Source: Lantana camara (taxonomy: Eukaryota > Streptophyta > Magnoliopsida > Lamiales > Verbenaceae). From it: 64,000 nucleotides of DNA. Below are positions 1 to 12,136 of this stretch, in pieces. The translations under genes and the position numbers were made by a program. The notes under the pieces were generated by a model, which saw only the letters and a program-made list of their open reading frames with translations, did no database searches and had not been told where the DNA came from. How positions within the stretch are numbered: the first letter of the stretch is position 1; each line of letters begins with the position of its first letter. The stretch covers positions 23,492,001 through 23,556,000 of the forward strand of contig CM074864.1 of NCBI GenBank assembly GCA_037501455.1, written 5' to 3'.

Positions 1-1698
1 TTATCCACATTCCTTCAATACTTAGTGATGTCTTTTGCTATTCTCTTGAATTACTTCCTCTTCGATCTTTATACGTACATTTTATCTCTTTTCCTTTTAT
101 TCACCCCTGGAATTCTTTTGTTGAGGACTTAGTTAACTTAGGAGTGGTTACCATCATCTTCAAGCATGACGATTCGATTGAGTTTTCCTTTTTCCCGAAG
201 CTATTCTCAGAATCCCTTAGAAATTCCCTGATAATATCATCATTTTCAGTATCTGTATCCCATATACACGACTGGTCCAAGAACCTATTTGTAAAGATGC
301 GTTCGGTTCCGGCTCCTTTAATTCCCTAGGGTCCAATTCAAGTCCTTCCATAATTGCTTCCTACTATTCCTTTCTCCTTAACTTCTTTTGAGTCATCATG
401 GAAAATCAACCAGTACATAGTTGGATCTTAATTTGTTGGTTATCATCTGAGCTCCTCCAACACTCGATCGAAATTATTCTCTAGGGGCGCCATCACGAAT
501 TGTGCCAATCTGATTCGGTTCCTTTTCTTTTGAGTTGACATAATGGTACCGCGGAAGCTCCTCTATAATTCCACCATCTTCAGAGTATGATACCCGATTC
601 TATAGAAAACCCACTATTTCAAACTCTATCCACATTCATTTCGCCGAACATCCTAATCTCCTTCAACTGAGTAACTCTAGCTAAGAAATGGTTCGGTGAG
701 TTACTCACATGAAATCAAGACGTTTAAATTGGAATAACATCCACTCTCTTTGATCCCCAACTTCTATCTTTCCGGATCTTCTTGCAATCCGGAACTCTCC
801 TCTCTTTTCTCATTTGATTCAAATAATTCCAAATCCACTCCAACCCTTAATCTCTAAAATTGAACTTTCATTTCCAGCATCTACCTATCACCCAAAAAAT
901 TTCCTTTTTGACCCGCTTCGGTAGAGCTTCGGTAAGGATTCGGTTGAATTAATAGTTGAGGCATTACATTGAGAGAGTATCCTAACAAGTAAACATTCAA
1001 ACAGTGCATATTGGGTTAGAATGTTCAATGCGTGCAGCACATATTTCAACCAAGGAGATGCAACATCCAATCATTGATTACAATATTAAAACACATAGGT
1101 AGGAATTTAAATAAGTAAATTACAACGTATGATGCACGTGCTATGAATGCATTGAACCTGTCACCATCATGATAGATTTTAGTACGATATCTCGTCCCTT
1201 GATTCCAATCCACGTGCATATTCAATCATTGATGATGCTTCCTATTACCTTCCTCTCATGATATCGAGCCATGATATGAAATTCCATTTGGCAAGCCGCG
1301 AAAATTAAACACTAGCCTTCAATTCCCTTTTTGCTCCCACAATCCCACCGTTGATCTAGTAGAAGTAACTTGTAGTTGAAATATGTTGTAGCTTGATTGA
1401 CATGATTACAATCTATAATCAAAATTCAACTCAAATATATATGTATGTCGGTTAGGATATGCTTATGGCACATAGTTGAATCAATGAAAGCACACTAAAT
1501 GCAAAATGCAATACCAAAGTAATGAGATTAAAATTAAGTTATGTATATCGAACAATCTCAACAATTAGCAGCAAATAACAATAAAAGCCAATGCAATGCA
1601 TACGTTGACAAGTTGTTCCTATGCCGCACGACCTAAACTGACTCAATCACGACACTAGAACACCGGTTTTGCAACCGGGCTCTGATACCTCTCAAGGA
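1..1698 (-). mobile_element. Internal 5' leader of a minus-strand LTR retrotransposon
   Basis: This stretch lies directly downstream, on the minus strand, of the LTR at 1699-5131 and begins with a tRNA-iMet type primer site. I see no gag-like reading frame in it, only short ORFs without recognisable motifs, so it is probably the untranslated leader, with gag and pol beyond the left edge of the window. Positions about 1500-1690 resemble 60300-60503, where another element of the same class has the same order of AT-rich leader, primer site and LTR. The chromovirus (Del/Tekay-like) assignment is inferred only from the LTR ends, LTR length and primer type. Confidence 0.6.
1679..1690 (-). other. 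Primer-binding site, tRNA-iMet type
   Basis: The plus strand reads gctctgatacct, so the minus strand reads AGGTATCAGAGC, one base from the canonical plant iMet primer site. It lies 8 bases from the LTR end at 1699, which fixes the LTR as a 5' LTR of a minus-strand element. Confidence 0.75.
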
Positions 1699-4600
1699 TG
1701 TAGCACCCGGGACGATAGGCGCCACATCCCCCGCACTATGAGTCTAGTCCATACATGAAATGGATAGTCCAAGCATGAACCGGACTCATAGCGAACGGGA
1801 GACAAAATAAAAACAACCCTGCTAGGAGGAATCTAACCCCATACCAAATAACTCAAGAAAAACCAAATGTGCAATGCGGAAGCAATAACATATAATTCAT
1901 ACTTTTCAACAATTACTACAAGTCCAACAATTCCAATACATAATTTAAATCCATCATGCATCCTAACAACGGGTTCAGCTAAACATGCAACTTGTCCCGA
2001 ATCAATAATCAACAATGAATCATAGTTGGCACACAGGCCCAATTACGTCAGGAGATACAATTATAACATTTCAATATGAAATGTGACTCGAGTGTACAAG
2101 TGTGACTCGATCAAGAATGCAATGACTCGACTCCCGCCTAGCCAAAACCTGCAAGAACTGAGAAGTGGGAAAGAGGGATCAGTTTCTAGAAGACTGAGTG
2201 AGCAGGAGCTATACATATATATAAAAACATGCACATGCAGGTCATAAATCCCGAGCAAAGTTTTATTTAAGATTAGTTCCCACGAGGGCAATAAAAGGAC
2301 TAAGCAATGCTCGGGTTTTACGACTAATTCATATTAAATTCATTAAGTTCATAATTCATACATAAACATAATGGCTCGACGAGTGAGTGTGCATAATCTC
2401 CAACCAAACTCCGACCGTGTACGACAAATATCATTAATACATTGAATACGTGATCATGCAATATATATAATACACACAAGTCATATAACATAACATAAGA
2501 CATAGTCGTTTGGGCAATCCGTGTCTCTGCCTTCCCGCACGGTGCATAACAATCATAACATAATCATAATCATAAAATAAGTTCCAACCTTCTTCCTCCG
2601 GGTGATGGCCGGGTGATCGGCCCGAACCATCCATGCATGGACCAAAAGGGTTTCATGACTCCCCTAGTGGCACTCAGCGTCCATTCCTCGCTAACTCCTA
2701 ACGAGGTCGGGTTACGCCGTTAATATAATTGGAACTAGTGAAAGGGATGACCGTCGGCCCATGCCTCCCCGGATAGCCTCTAACACCAAGTCCTTGGGCC
2801 CCATTGTGCATTCATTCATACATTTCTCGCCAAAACATTTGCTTCATACTTAGGATACATACTATAAGAAAATATACCTTACCGTGCAACTCGGCGTATG
2901 CTATACACGTACCTTTCCATGTCATCCTAATCCATAGCTAGCATGAAGACACACGGTTTGGAGCATAGCCTCGTTGCAAAACCATTTTAAGCTTATATAC
3001 ACCCATACGTATAATTTCAGAAGAATTTACTCAATGACTCCACTTTGTAAAGATAACATATATATACATAAGGTTTTAGGCCAAAACTTGTCACATCAGG
3101 GTTATAGGGTTTTATACATAACTAGAACGAAAACACCCTCACCTGGAAGATGACGATACAAGGATACAAGCTAGGCTGTGAGCCTATCGATTACGATATC
3201 TCCACCCTGGAGATGAACTGTACAAGAGAAAGACATAATGCCTACTCGTGAGAAACGACTCAATATGAAACCAATTAGGATGCACGGCATTAACATGAGG
3301 TGTCATGAGTTGATGTGATTCATGTTCATACACACAAATAAAGCCATTTAGACACATACATGTTTTAATCATTCAATTCATAATATATTACAATACATGT
3401 TAACAATGCATAAGGATCAATTAGGCATGTATATAATGCATATAAGTCACATAAGGGGTCGAGGAAGTGCAAGAAAGGCGATAGAACGAGTTTTGGCAAA
3501 GTTTAGCAAAAGTTAGGAAAAGTTGACAATTTTCGGAAATGCGCAAGCTGTAGAAAAATGGGTATATCTTGAGTTTGAGAAATTGGAATTAAGTTTTACT
3601 TGTTGGAGGTGAAACTAGACACATAGATGTTTTCAAGGATATGTGGCACGAATCATGATCCAAAGCGAGGTTAAAATGGCGTAGGTTTGAAGTTTGGGCC
3701 AATGCAGAAGTTCGGTGTAGTGGCGACACTATTTTCAAACAATCATAAATCACAATTGAAGAAATATATCGAGTTGATTCCAATTGGAGGATGTTCTAGA
3801 CTTCAAGGGGTTTCCGTGGGTTCAAAAATCAGGTCAATCCGAGTTCGTGTGAGGGTAAACGGGGCAAAACAATCTCAGTCAGAAAATAGGAGAGGATCCA
3901 AAGCTTCTGCCTCAAATCCACCCTCGCGGATTTAGGTCAGTGGCGAAAAACACACAATAAGCAGGGAAAAACTCATGCTAGACCATATAAACATCAAATT
4001 AACACACATAGGTAAGTTAAAGTAGCAAGAATTCATGCATTTCAAGCCAATGAATGGTCCAAAGTTGCAACAACTCACGCTAGGAAAGAAGAAAGAACAA
4101 GTTCATGCAAAACCTCCAAATTTTATAAATGGTTAAGTCTTGATTCTTCAATTAACACTCAAAGCAAGTTCATATATATCATAAATGACATCTTAGGAGC
4201 AATATACATACTTCATATTAAAAGATTACTCAAGGAAGCAAGCTAGAATACATCAATTTCCCCAAACCCTCACTATTCATCCTACATGCCATTTCTAACC
4301 CAAAGCTTGGAGAAATCATGCAAACCTTAACTCAAAATGACTACAAGGAGATGTACATCACAAATATGGTCTTACCTTTCAATTTGGAGTAGAAATGGTG
4401 GAGGTATGAGCTCAAATACCCCAAGGTTTGAATAGTTCCTTCTTCTTTCCCCTTTTCTCTTCTTTCTCCCTCTTTCTTTCTCTTTTGGCTGAGTTTGGTG
4501 AGTGAGAGGGGGTTTGGTTCGGTGGGGGCCTGATATGGGGGGAGAGAGAGAGTGTGCAAGTGGGTATAGGTCAATGGTTAGGGTCTAGGTACGTTAGGAG

Positions 4601-5131
4601 AGGTCCGTGAACGTGAAATAGCTATTATTTGTCATTTTTTGCGCAATGGGCTTGTTTTGGTTAAAATTTGGCAAACCAAATAATCTTAGAAAAATATGAG
4701 GCTTGTCCCATTGTCTTCGATTCGTTGATCCGGATCCAATGGAGGTGACGGAACTCGATTCCGAGTTCCCGAGCTCAAGATATGCCGCCCGGAACACAAG
4801 CTGCGCTAAATGCTCTTTAGCCCCCTTTTCGGTTCCGATCACACAAAAGAATCCAAAACTCACACATACGAGAATAAAATCATACAACGAGCATATAAAC
4901 ATAATCATAAGTCACATAATTCACTCATGCTAAGTTTCCATGAAAAAAAGAATTCGAATCAAATAGAAACGGTATCAAACATAAACACACATGCTCAAAC
5001 GTCTCAAGAATTCAGAATCAATTAATAAAATCAATAAAAGAAATAATATTGAAGCATATATCATTAATTAAATTGCGCACATTGGTAACAAATACGTCAT
5101 GCTCAAACTTCTGAAAAACTGGGGCGTTACA
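1699..5131 (-). repeat. 5' LTR, about 3.4 kb, TGTAAC...TGCTACA class
   Basis: On the minus strand this LTR begins TGTAACGCCCC at 5131 and ends GGGTGCTACA at 1699, followed by a primer site. Blocks of it recur in the LTRs at 5132-8057, 46431-50440, 58223-59866 and, inverted, at 60679-64000. Examples are the cccgcctagcc block near 2130, the block near 2390-2410, and a gcatggacc...catgactcccc block near 2635-2665. The flanking pentamers aagga and ctaag differ, as expected if the other LTR lies outside the window. The ORFs inside it are not conserved between copies and are not called. Confidence 0.75.
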
Positions 5132-5828
5132 CTAAGTAGGGGAATACTTAAAAGAAAGTACTGAATGTTAAAGAACTCGAAGTGTAAATCAAAACTGTTA
5201 ATGCAAAGCTTTAAAGAAGAACTTGAAACAAGTTCGATTGATAAAACTGTTTGAATGCAATGGTGTAAAAGATCATGAGTTTCAAAACTCTTTTCATGAA
5301 TGCTATCACAGGCACACGCATATGCTGTAGATGGTTCATAGTTCTTTCATAAAATGGGATACGGGTAAAGTGAACTTTTCCAAATATGAACCATCCTTTA
5401 TGAAACAGAATTTTGCCCGCAAGCTAGGCTTCTTCATCCTTACTCTAGAAAAACATGATGAAGTAGAGTATCGGACCAAGATCAACAATAACTACACGTA
5501 AAGTAGAGCATTGGACCAAGGTCAACAATACTCCACCAACACATACAAATATGCACCATCCTCCACCGGTTGTCACTTCGGGTAGCTAGCCCTAGGCGAC
5601 CTGTAAACATGTAATGGGAACAGATTTGTTGTCCGTTCCCAGGCAGATTGTCCTGACTTAACAAATCTCCTGTTAAAAGTCGGTGTCAATTGTCTAATTG
5701 TGGCGGCCGGTATTGGTGATGTCGTTGGCGCACACCTCCCGAACATCACCTCCACACATAACCGTCGGGCCCAAACTATAAACTGTATGCTTGCATTTCA
5801 AGATTAGCAGTGACCAGATTAACTCTAA

Positions 5829-5870
5829 ACTGTCTGTAAAACATGTGATGCTGTCTGTAAAACATGTGAT
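5829..5870. repeat. Short tandem repeat, 21 bp x 2
   Basis: The 21-base unit starting ctgtctgtaaaacatgtg occurs twice in a row, with a degenerate third copy just to the right. Confidence 0.7.
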
Positions 5871-6294
5871 GTTGTCTTTTGAAAACATATGCAGAACATG
5901 TAACTGTCTTTGAACAAGAATGCAGAACTTTGGAAAACATGTGCTGTAGATCAAGGTATACTATTAAAGTATGAATGATCCTTTCAAAAGAATGTCCCGA
6001 TAAAAAGGATTTTTCAAAACGAGGTTTATCTTTGAATTTCAAAACATATGATATGATAGTATAATCGTGGTTCCAGTTTGGAAACATTTTTAACTTCACC
6101 TCACATATTAGTAACAAAAGGTAGGGAGACAGATTACGCGGTGCCCTGGGGATCCCAGTGCTCAACTTTAACTCCTGTAGGTGGTGTACTAAGGTGAGCT
6201 TAAGAACTAAGACCCACTACTAACCATGATGTATATGAAATGCATGAAACAATGAACAAGGAACATGTAAAGAACATGTAGCACAAGAGAGTAA

Positions 6295-6455
6295 TATGGA
6301 CACGGCGACACGGACACGACACGACACGGATACGGCGACATGGATTTTTTCTTAAATTTTCCACGTGAGGAGTGTCGGACACGATGTCCGACACGAGTAT
6401 CCGACACGACACGACACGGTAAAATGATATTTTTAGGAGTGTCCGTGCATCATAG
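6295..6455. repeat. GACACGG-rich imperfect palindrome
   Basis: Runs of acacggcgacacggacacgac on the left are mirrored by tcggacacgatgtccgacac and ccgacacgacacgacacgg on the right, with an AT-rich centre, ending gtgtccgtgcatcatag. A related repeat is found at 46049-46430 and 50446-50580. This looks like a small non-autonomous element or foldback repeat nested in the LTR; I cannot fix its ends exactly. Confidence 0.5.
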
Positions 6456-8057
6456 ATATCATATCATGAAACTTAGGCATGTAACATGTAACAATTAAAT
6501 TCAATATCAACATGTAACAAGTTGTGACATAATTAATCATAGAATACTATTCCATTAGCTAACATGCAAGAACATAATTCAAATTCCATAATCATGCATC
6601 AATTCTCATAATATAACAACCATATCACATGATCATAGCATATACTAGAGCAATTCATAACATATTCAAGCATATACTAAACAATTAAAACATATAAACA
6701 TATATTCAAACATATCATGAAAACTATATAATAAATGCATAAAATAAAATCCTATATGGCTTAGGGAAGACCCTAAGACCCAACCTAAACATAATATAAA
6801 TATACCATAACATAAAAACATAAACTAACTAAAACATAACATAAAAACCATAGCATAAAATAAATAAAACAACTAACCTAGGGAGAGGGGAGGTTCACGG
6901 CCAAGGAAAGAAAGGAGGGAGAGAGGAGTGCTTGTTAACACAAGACTTTGAGCAAGGATTCTAATGGCATGAGGGGGGTATTTATAGGTATTGGGAAGCC
7001 CCTCACATTGGAAATAAAATGTGAGGAAGGGTATGAGAGCAAAAGTGTATAGCTTCTCTTGGAAGCTTCATACTCTTGAGCTAAAAAGTGGGGCTGCTGG
7101 GGGTATTTCGGTCATTTCACTACCAAGACATGAAGGTAAGTGGCTGGAAGTTTAACCATTCCATCGGCAAGAAAATTAGCTTCGAAACGTATATTGATAC
7201 GTCGAAATCGGATTTACCGTTTAAAAGATACATTAGTTTTAGTGAATAAAAGTTTTGAGCTCGAAACTCAACACGAGTGAAAAACGACTTTCTAGAATGA
7301 TTTTCAAGTTCGGATTGTTTCCAAAATTCAAGAAATAAATCGAGAAGCGTTTTGAGTCCAATATCGACTATAAAACATTTTACCGTTAAAAAGTTGAAAA
7401 CTTAGAATGAATAGTGAATTCTTACGTACAGACGTACGCATCAAAATTTCAAGCTAGGGTTTGAATCAAGAGTTGTAAAACATCTCAAAAATCTTGAAAT
7501 AGCTCAAGTAGTGCAAATCCGAAGAGAAAACGTTTTCCGAATGAAAACCGTTCGTAGAAGGAATAGTGAACTAGGGTTTTCGAAAACATTTTCAATAAAA
7601 CCAATGCTCAAAATAGATTTCCAAGTCAAGAATGATTTCAAAAGACTCGTCTCGACTCAAGGGTCGATTTGACTGTAAACTTGGGTAGGAAAGGTATCAG
7701 AATCAAAAGCTCATTTTTAGATGAATAGTAATTTTGGTCGGTACGTTCCAAAAGTACCCTTATGGTTCAAGAAAGACTCTCTGAGCTTGGGAAACAAGTT
7801 CAAACGATAGGGAAACATGTGTGGTGAACGTCTAGGGTTCAAGTAACAATATGAACAAGGTAGGCTCGGGTTATGAATAGTAAACTGTATCAAAGGTCAA
7901 GAATTCCTCCTTAAAACATGTCAGATCATATACGAGCACAAAGTTCATGTAAGAATGCAATGCATGAAGGTTCAAAAAGTTGGATCACGGTCTATAAACG
8001 CTTTACCAATGCCCTTAGCTTACCTTTTTCATCCAGGCCCTGTTTTGGGCTGTTACA

Positions 8058-8385
8058 GATATTGTAAGACATTATTGAGGAGATTCGATTCGATGTTCTG
8101 AATCAATCAGGTAAACACATTCTGGTCTTCTATCTCCCGCTGATCAAATTTGGGGTCGGTTTCTTCCAGAGGCGGTGGATTTCCGGTTAAGTGTGATCGG
8201 CTGTCCCGGCCCCCAATTGCCACTTTCATTAACCTTGCCCACATCGGATAATTGTCATTGGTTTTGGTTTGGTTGGTTGTTTCGCAGTAGATTTGCCAAT
8301 TGTATGGACAAATTTGGATTGGTTTCGGTTTGATTGGGTTCTGTTGGTGTTGACATGTTTGATGTGCATGTTGTTGCTGGGTCAA
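8058..8385 (-). pseudogene. Ty1/copia gag N-terminus, truncated and frameshifted
   Basis: The minus-strand frame from 8385 to 8107 encodes about 92 residues with a Gln/Thr-rich start followed by DNYPMWARLMKVAIGG and a PPLEETDPKFDQ segment, the usual N-terminal region of copia Gag. After a frameshift near 8107, a second frame continues with residues typical of the next Gag helix down to 8058, where the TGTAAC-type LTR begins. The fragment lies just downstream of a 195 bp LTR and primer site on the same strand, so it is the 5' end of one copia copy. The rest of gag and pol are not in the window. Confidence 0.75.
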
Positions 8386-8451
8386 GGTTGATTGGTTTGG
8401 GATTGGTTTGGGCGATGATGATTAAAACTGAGCCCCTAAGGATCTAATGCT

Positions 8452-8463
8452 GCTCTGATACCA
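8452..8463 (-). other. Primer-binding site, exact tRNA-iMet match
   Basis: The minus strand reads TGGTATCAGAGC immediately next to the LTR end at 8464. Confidence 0.85.
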
Positions 8464-8658
8464 TGTTAGAACATGGTATTGGAAAAGAATGTACTGGTTT
8501 GTATTCATTATGTAAAAATATTTTTCTGTGTTACAAGACTAATCCCTCTAGACTAGGATATATAACCCCTAACACAATCTCAAAGAATCAGGACAATTAC
8601 AGGGATTCAGGGACTAAATTCGGTAAGTCAATTCTTCCCATAAATTGATATTCTAACA
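8464..8658 (-). repeat. Copia 5' LTR, 195 bp
   Basis: On the minus strand the LTR runs TGTTAGAATATC...CATGTTCTAACA with perfect TGTTAGAA/TTCTAACA end symmetry, directly followed by an exact iMet primer site and then a gag fragment. The small size fits short-LTR copia lineages such as Ale/Retrofit. Confidence 0.8.
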
Positions 8659-8749
8659 AAATCATATAATCGCATAATTAATTAATTAAATGTGCACTTA
8701 GCACAGTCGTGACGACGTACCTGAAAGGCCGAAAAGTTGGGATGTTACA
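8659..8749 (-). repeat. Stub of a third TGTAAC-type LTR
   Basis: On the minus strand this stub begins TGTAACATCCC at 8749 and runs 91 bases before being cut by the copia LTR. It is the outermost and so oldest LTR of the left-hand stack. Confidence 0.5.
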
Positions 8750-9925
8750 TTGATAGTAGTGACTTTAAAGGTCATAGAGACGGAAGATATTGACAAGGTT
8801 GAAATTACCTTTATTCTCAAAAAAACCTCTACATAGACACTGAAAACGATATGTTGATTCAGTTGCAAGTGACATAATATAAGAGAGGTTTTAATCTTAC
8901 CCAATATAACTTGTGTCTCTATTTCGTTATGGGGTAATATCTCAAGTAACAAAACCTCAAACACTTGTAGAGTTTTGTAACATTATAATTTTTATGCATA
9001 TGCAACTTTAACTAGGTGTTCCCGAAGACCATAGACAATAGCACAATATTTCTAGATAAACTATTTAGTAGATTCACAAGGAAATTTCAAATTTTTTTCT
9101 TCTATAGAAACCAGAAAACATTTACATCAATAGAATATGGCCATTTGTCATTAATAGTAATCTTCTATCCAGTACTTGTGCATCAACAAACACCCTAATA
9201 TTCAATTAAGAAATAATAAAATTGAATAATTTGAAAAGGATACGAAATATATATAGTAATCACCTTTAATCAAGTGAATAATATGTTGTTAACTACCCCA
9301 ATTCAGTTAACATGCATCCTTTAATAGATGTGCAAGGCCATTTGTACATACAAGACCGTACATAACTTTTCATATTCCGTACCCCACAAATATAATTTAT
9401 TGCACCAACTTATTCATTAGAATTAACTTAACTAATATAATGTATTGAATAGGTGTATATATAAATCACACAAATTAAATATAATACGTGTGGGGCAAGC
9501 AATATCTATATTCAGCTAATAATACATATAATAAGTGTATATATACTCTTAAAAGTTGTTTACAATCGAGAGTTTAATTCAAATTGTGACTCGCGTCATC
9601 CCCAGGTAATTCCAAAATTATGCACTTCACTTAGCAGTCAGAGTCAATAGATATACACAATTAAATTTACACAAATATATGCTTAATCCATAAAACGGAG
9701 CATCCTTCAGGGCACTTTAAATACAAGTATAAAGGTTTTCGTCTTTAATTATATATCAATAAAAGAAAAGGCCAACATGCCTAATTAATATAAATGGGTC
9801 CCACGACAATGCATAATTTACCACGAGAAATCAAAATCAATGCAACACCCAACAAATCAAAGATTGCAGTAAATCAGCAAATTATATGCTACGTATATGA
9901 AAACCTTTGTGCATAAATGTTAGAA

Positions 9926-9959
<34 letters not shown>

Positions 9960-10170
9960 AATTCTCATGCTCACAACAAAAAAGTGATTATAATTCATGC
10001 TCTGAATTGTCATAGCAATAACAAACAGGCGGAATTTAAATTTCATAAATATATGAACATCATATATATCAAATTACAGATTTGATGTGATGAAAATTTT
10101 TAAATTGGTATTTGATATTTACATATCAATTAAATACTCAGAACTAGAGTTCAAAATTCATAGATGTATG
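8750..10170. other. AT-rich stretch without a recognisable gene
   Basis: I see no coding region, RNA gene or clear element here. A minus-strand frame at 8698-8964 crosses the LTR boundary at 8749 and has no known motif. A dinucleotide repeat lies at 9929-9956. The last 130 bases may be the internal leader belonging to the primer site at 10171. Confidence 0.5.
9929..9956. repeat. (AT)n microsatellite
   Basis: An uninterrupted run of alternating a and t, about 28 bases. Confidence 0.9.
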
Positions 10171-10182
10171 GCTCTGATACCA
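10171..10182 (-). other. Primer-binding site, exact tRNA-iMet match
   Basis: The plus strand reads gctctgatacca, so the minus strand reads TGGTATCAGAGC, two bases from the TGTAAT end of the LTR candidate at 10185. Confidence 0.7.
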
Positions 10183-10184
10183 AC

Positions 10185-10710
10185 TGTAATATATTTTCGC
10201 CAAGATCAACATCATGAATTTAGAACACCAATATAATCGAGGGTGTAGATATACTTGATTTTCGCCTATTGTATTGAACCTGATATTTACCGATCTCGTT
10301 GGGTAATTTCACGTGATATGCTCGACTTTTCTGATTAGATCAGCTTCCTGATCTCCTTCTCTCACCGACAGTTGACAGCTTAATGGGAAAGCATATATCA
10401 ATAACGTGGAGTGGAGAGGGGACTTAGCCGCGATATATAAAACCCTAGGAGCCCTCCCATCAGGGGCTTTCTAGAATGGACCTACACCAGCTGTCAGACC
10501 ACATCTACTAAAATCAAGCCTTTAAAGATAGTAGGTCAAATAAATATGCCTGATAAGTCTTATCCCATTAACCGTATTAATTTAACCCATTTTATTTTAA
10601 TATAACCATCAATTAATAGAAGTTTAATAAAAAATATTCTTACAATTTAATCACCTTTCAGTCAAATATCACTTTCTTTCATAATTAATTTCTTTTATAT
10701 GTAAATTACA
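10185..10710 (-). repeat. Candidate LTR, about 526 bp, of a minus-strand element
   Basis: The segment is bounded by TGTAAT and ATTACA, a perfect 6 bp terminal inversion, and lies next to an exact iMet primer site. A TATA-like atatataaaacc lies near 10432 on the plus strand, which is the wrong strand for this LTR's promoter and lowers confidence. The right boundary is chosen only from the terminal symmetry; no second copy of this LTR is in the window. Confidence 0.45.
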
Positions 10711-11145
10711 GTACAAAGGGGCCCAAATCAGGATGGAGCTAGGTGTGGCCTCGGTGCTTTTGAATTTTGAACTTTTATTACTTTCATATATAATTTGGGA
10801 TTTATATTTTCGTCCTCTTATTAGATATTTTGTTTCTCTCATTTAATTTTTGACATTATTTTAAATTTTGATTCTATCTTTTGATATAAATTATGGTACA
10901 ATTTTATTTTATTTTATTTTTTACCAAAATCAAGTTAAACCTCTTTTAAAAAAAACTTCTTTAAGAAATAGTTTTCGAGCATTTAATATTTAAAATATTA
11001 AAGAATTAGATAAAATTCAACTCTTATAATTTATTGGACCACTTTTGATTACAGTTTTATTAATACAATGCTTTTATGAGACGTGGAAGATGAAGGGTCG
11101 TTTTCATCGTCAAACTTAGAATTCTTACTCAAGTTTCAGTGTCCT
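10711..11145. other. AT-rich spacer, nothing recognised
   Basis: The stretch between the LTR candidate and the Pack-MULE has low GC and no long reading frame or repeat that I can support. Confidence 0.6.
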
Positions 11146-11154
11146 ATACTTCTA

Positions 11155-11313
11155 GGCACGGGATCCCCTGTTTCAAAAGCCTGCTCCATCTCCTGTTATA
11201 GGCTTAGATTTATGACACGTGTCTCCAGAAAAATAAAGAGACTTTACGTCCCTAACTTCCGTCAGATATTTCTCACCATTCCTCTATTTCTCTCTCTAAC
11301 CCATCTAACCCAG
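11155..11313 (+). repeat. Left terminal inverted repeat of the Pack-MULE
   Basis: Reads inward ggcacgggatcccctgtttc and on to ctaacccag. It pairs with the right TIR along almost its whole length, apart from scattered substitutions and one roughly 30-base difference. Confidence 0.9.
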
Positions 11314-11436
11314 CAGTGTTAGATATCTCGTTGTCTGCAGAATCTCTCCCGTTGTGTTACATATCTCATTGTCTGCAGAATCTCTATAATCCATCTAACC
11401 CAGAAACAAGCTCTTCACATCTTCAAACTCCAACAA

Positions 11437-11946
11437 AATTTTCGAGCTTCTCATTGTGGAGGGTGGAACCAGGATCGACGGCAGGATTTACTCGTCGGAG
11501 TTTTACGGCGACCGAATTGAGAAAGGCGCCACCTGGATCCATGGAATTGAAGGCAACCCAGTTTATAGAATCACTCTGGAAACAAATTCCAGAGACTCCG
11601 AGCAACCATGGGAGGTTTTTTTTGGAAAACCCATCACCGTAGCAGAAGGTGGGCACGGGCTCGATCCGTCCATAGTTTAACCATTTCAAGGTTTTTCAAA
11701 TGTCTTATGAATTTCATTAAACGAAAACCCATCAATAAAAAGCATGGTGGTTTCTCTGAAATACTGAAGCATTGCGCCGACGATTTAGGATGAAATAATC
11801 CGAGCATTGGGACTTTTCTCAGGAAAGGCCTCGAGTATTATTGGGGTTTCATGACAGATAAGGAAAACCTCCAATCTGCTGGAAATTGGATCAGGAAATC
11901 TCTGGAAGAAGCCATTTTCGGCAAGTATGAGAACGAACAGAAAATT
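11437..11946 (+). pseudogene. Captured polyamine oxidase (flavin amine oxidase) fragment
   Basis: The plus strand encodes VEGGTRIDGRIYSSEF, then GATWIHGIEGNPVY, SEQPWE and AEGG..LDPSI. In plant polyamine oxidases of the PAO5 type, this is the FAD-binding GGR motif followed by the conserved GATWIHG block. After an in-frame stop near 11678-11680 it continues with NFIKRKPINKKHGG. After another stop near 11790 it continues with SIGTFLRKGLEYYW and GNWIRKSLEEAIFGKYEN. About 170 codons are represented, roughly a third of the usual enzyme. The N-terminal dinucleotide-binding GxGxxG segment and the whole C-terminal half are absent, so it cannot be an active oxidase. It lies wholly inside the MULE, between the TIRs. 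Confidence 0.85.
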
Positions 11947-12136
11947 CTGGGTTAGACGGGTTAGAGAGAGAAATAGGGGAATGGTGAGAGACATGTGACG
12001 GAGGTTAGGGACGTTAAGTCTCTCTTATTTTTCTGCAAACACGTGTTATAAATCTAGGAATGTGAGAAACAAGTGTCATAAATCTAAGCCTATAACAAGA
12101 GATGGAGCAGGCTTTTGAAACAGGGGATCCCGTGCC
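11947..12136 (-). repeat. Right terminal inverted repeat of the Pack-MULE
   Basis: The complement of the left TIR. It is longer because an atttataacacgtg block near 12043-12060 partly repeats the adjacent atttatgacac block. Confidence 0.9.

Larger units (their letters stand above)
5132..8057 (-). repeat. Right part of an older long LTR, split by the element to its left
   Basis: On the minus strand this piece starts TGTAACAGCCC at 8057 and stops abruptly at 5131, where the younger LTR begins. It shares the gggtagctagccct block (near 5580) with the LTR at 58223-59866 (near 58940), so it belongs to the same broad family. Its end at 8057 abuts a copia gag fragment, showing where its element inserted. 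It holds a short tandem repeat near 5829-5870 and a GACACGG-rich insertion near 6295-6455. No coding region is supported. Confidence 0.65.
11155..12136. mobile_element. Pack-MULE carrying a polyamine oxidase fragment
   Basis: Long terminal inverted repeats (11155-11313 and 11947-12136) both begin ggcacgggatcccctg when read inward. The element is flanked by an exact 9 bp target duplication, atacttcta, at 11146-11154 and 12137-12145. Nine-base duplications with TIRs well over 100 bp are the hallmark of Mutator-like elements. The 982 bp unit encodes no transposase; its interior holds part of a host flavin-amine-oxidase gene. It is therefore a non-autonomous, gene-capturing MULE that would have needed a transposase supplied in trans. 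Confidence 0.92.

Noticed and set aside
8698..8964. Minus-strand ORF of 88 codons
   Set aside because: It crosses the LTR end at 8749, so its C-terminal part is LTR sequence, and the remainder has no recognisable family.
11316..11642. 108-codon plus-strand ORF over the Pack-MULE interior
   Set aside because: It is out of frame with the polyamine oxidase match and has no domain of its own.
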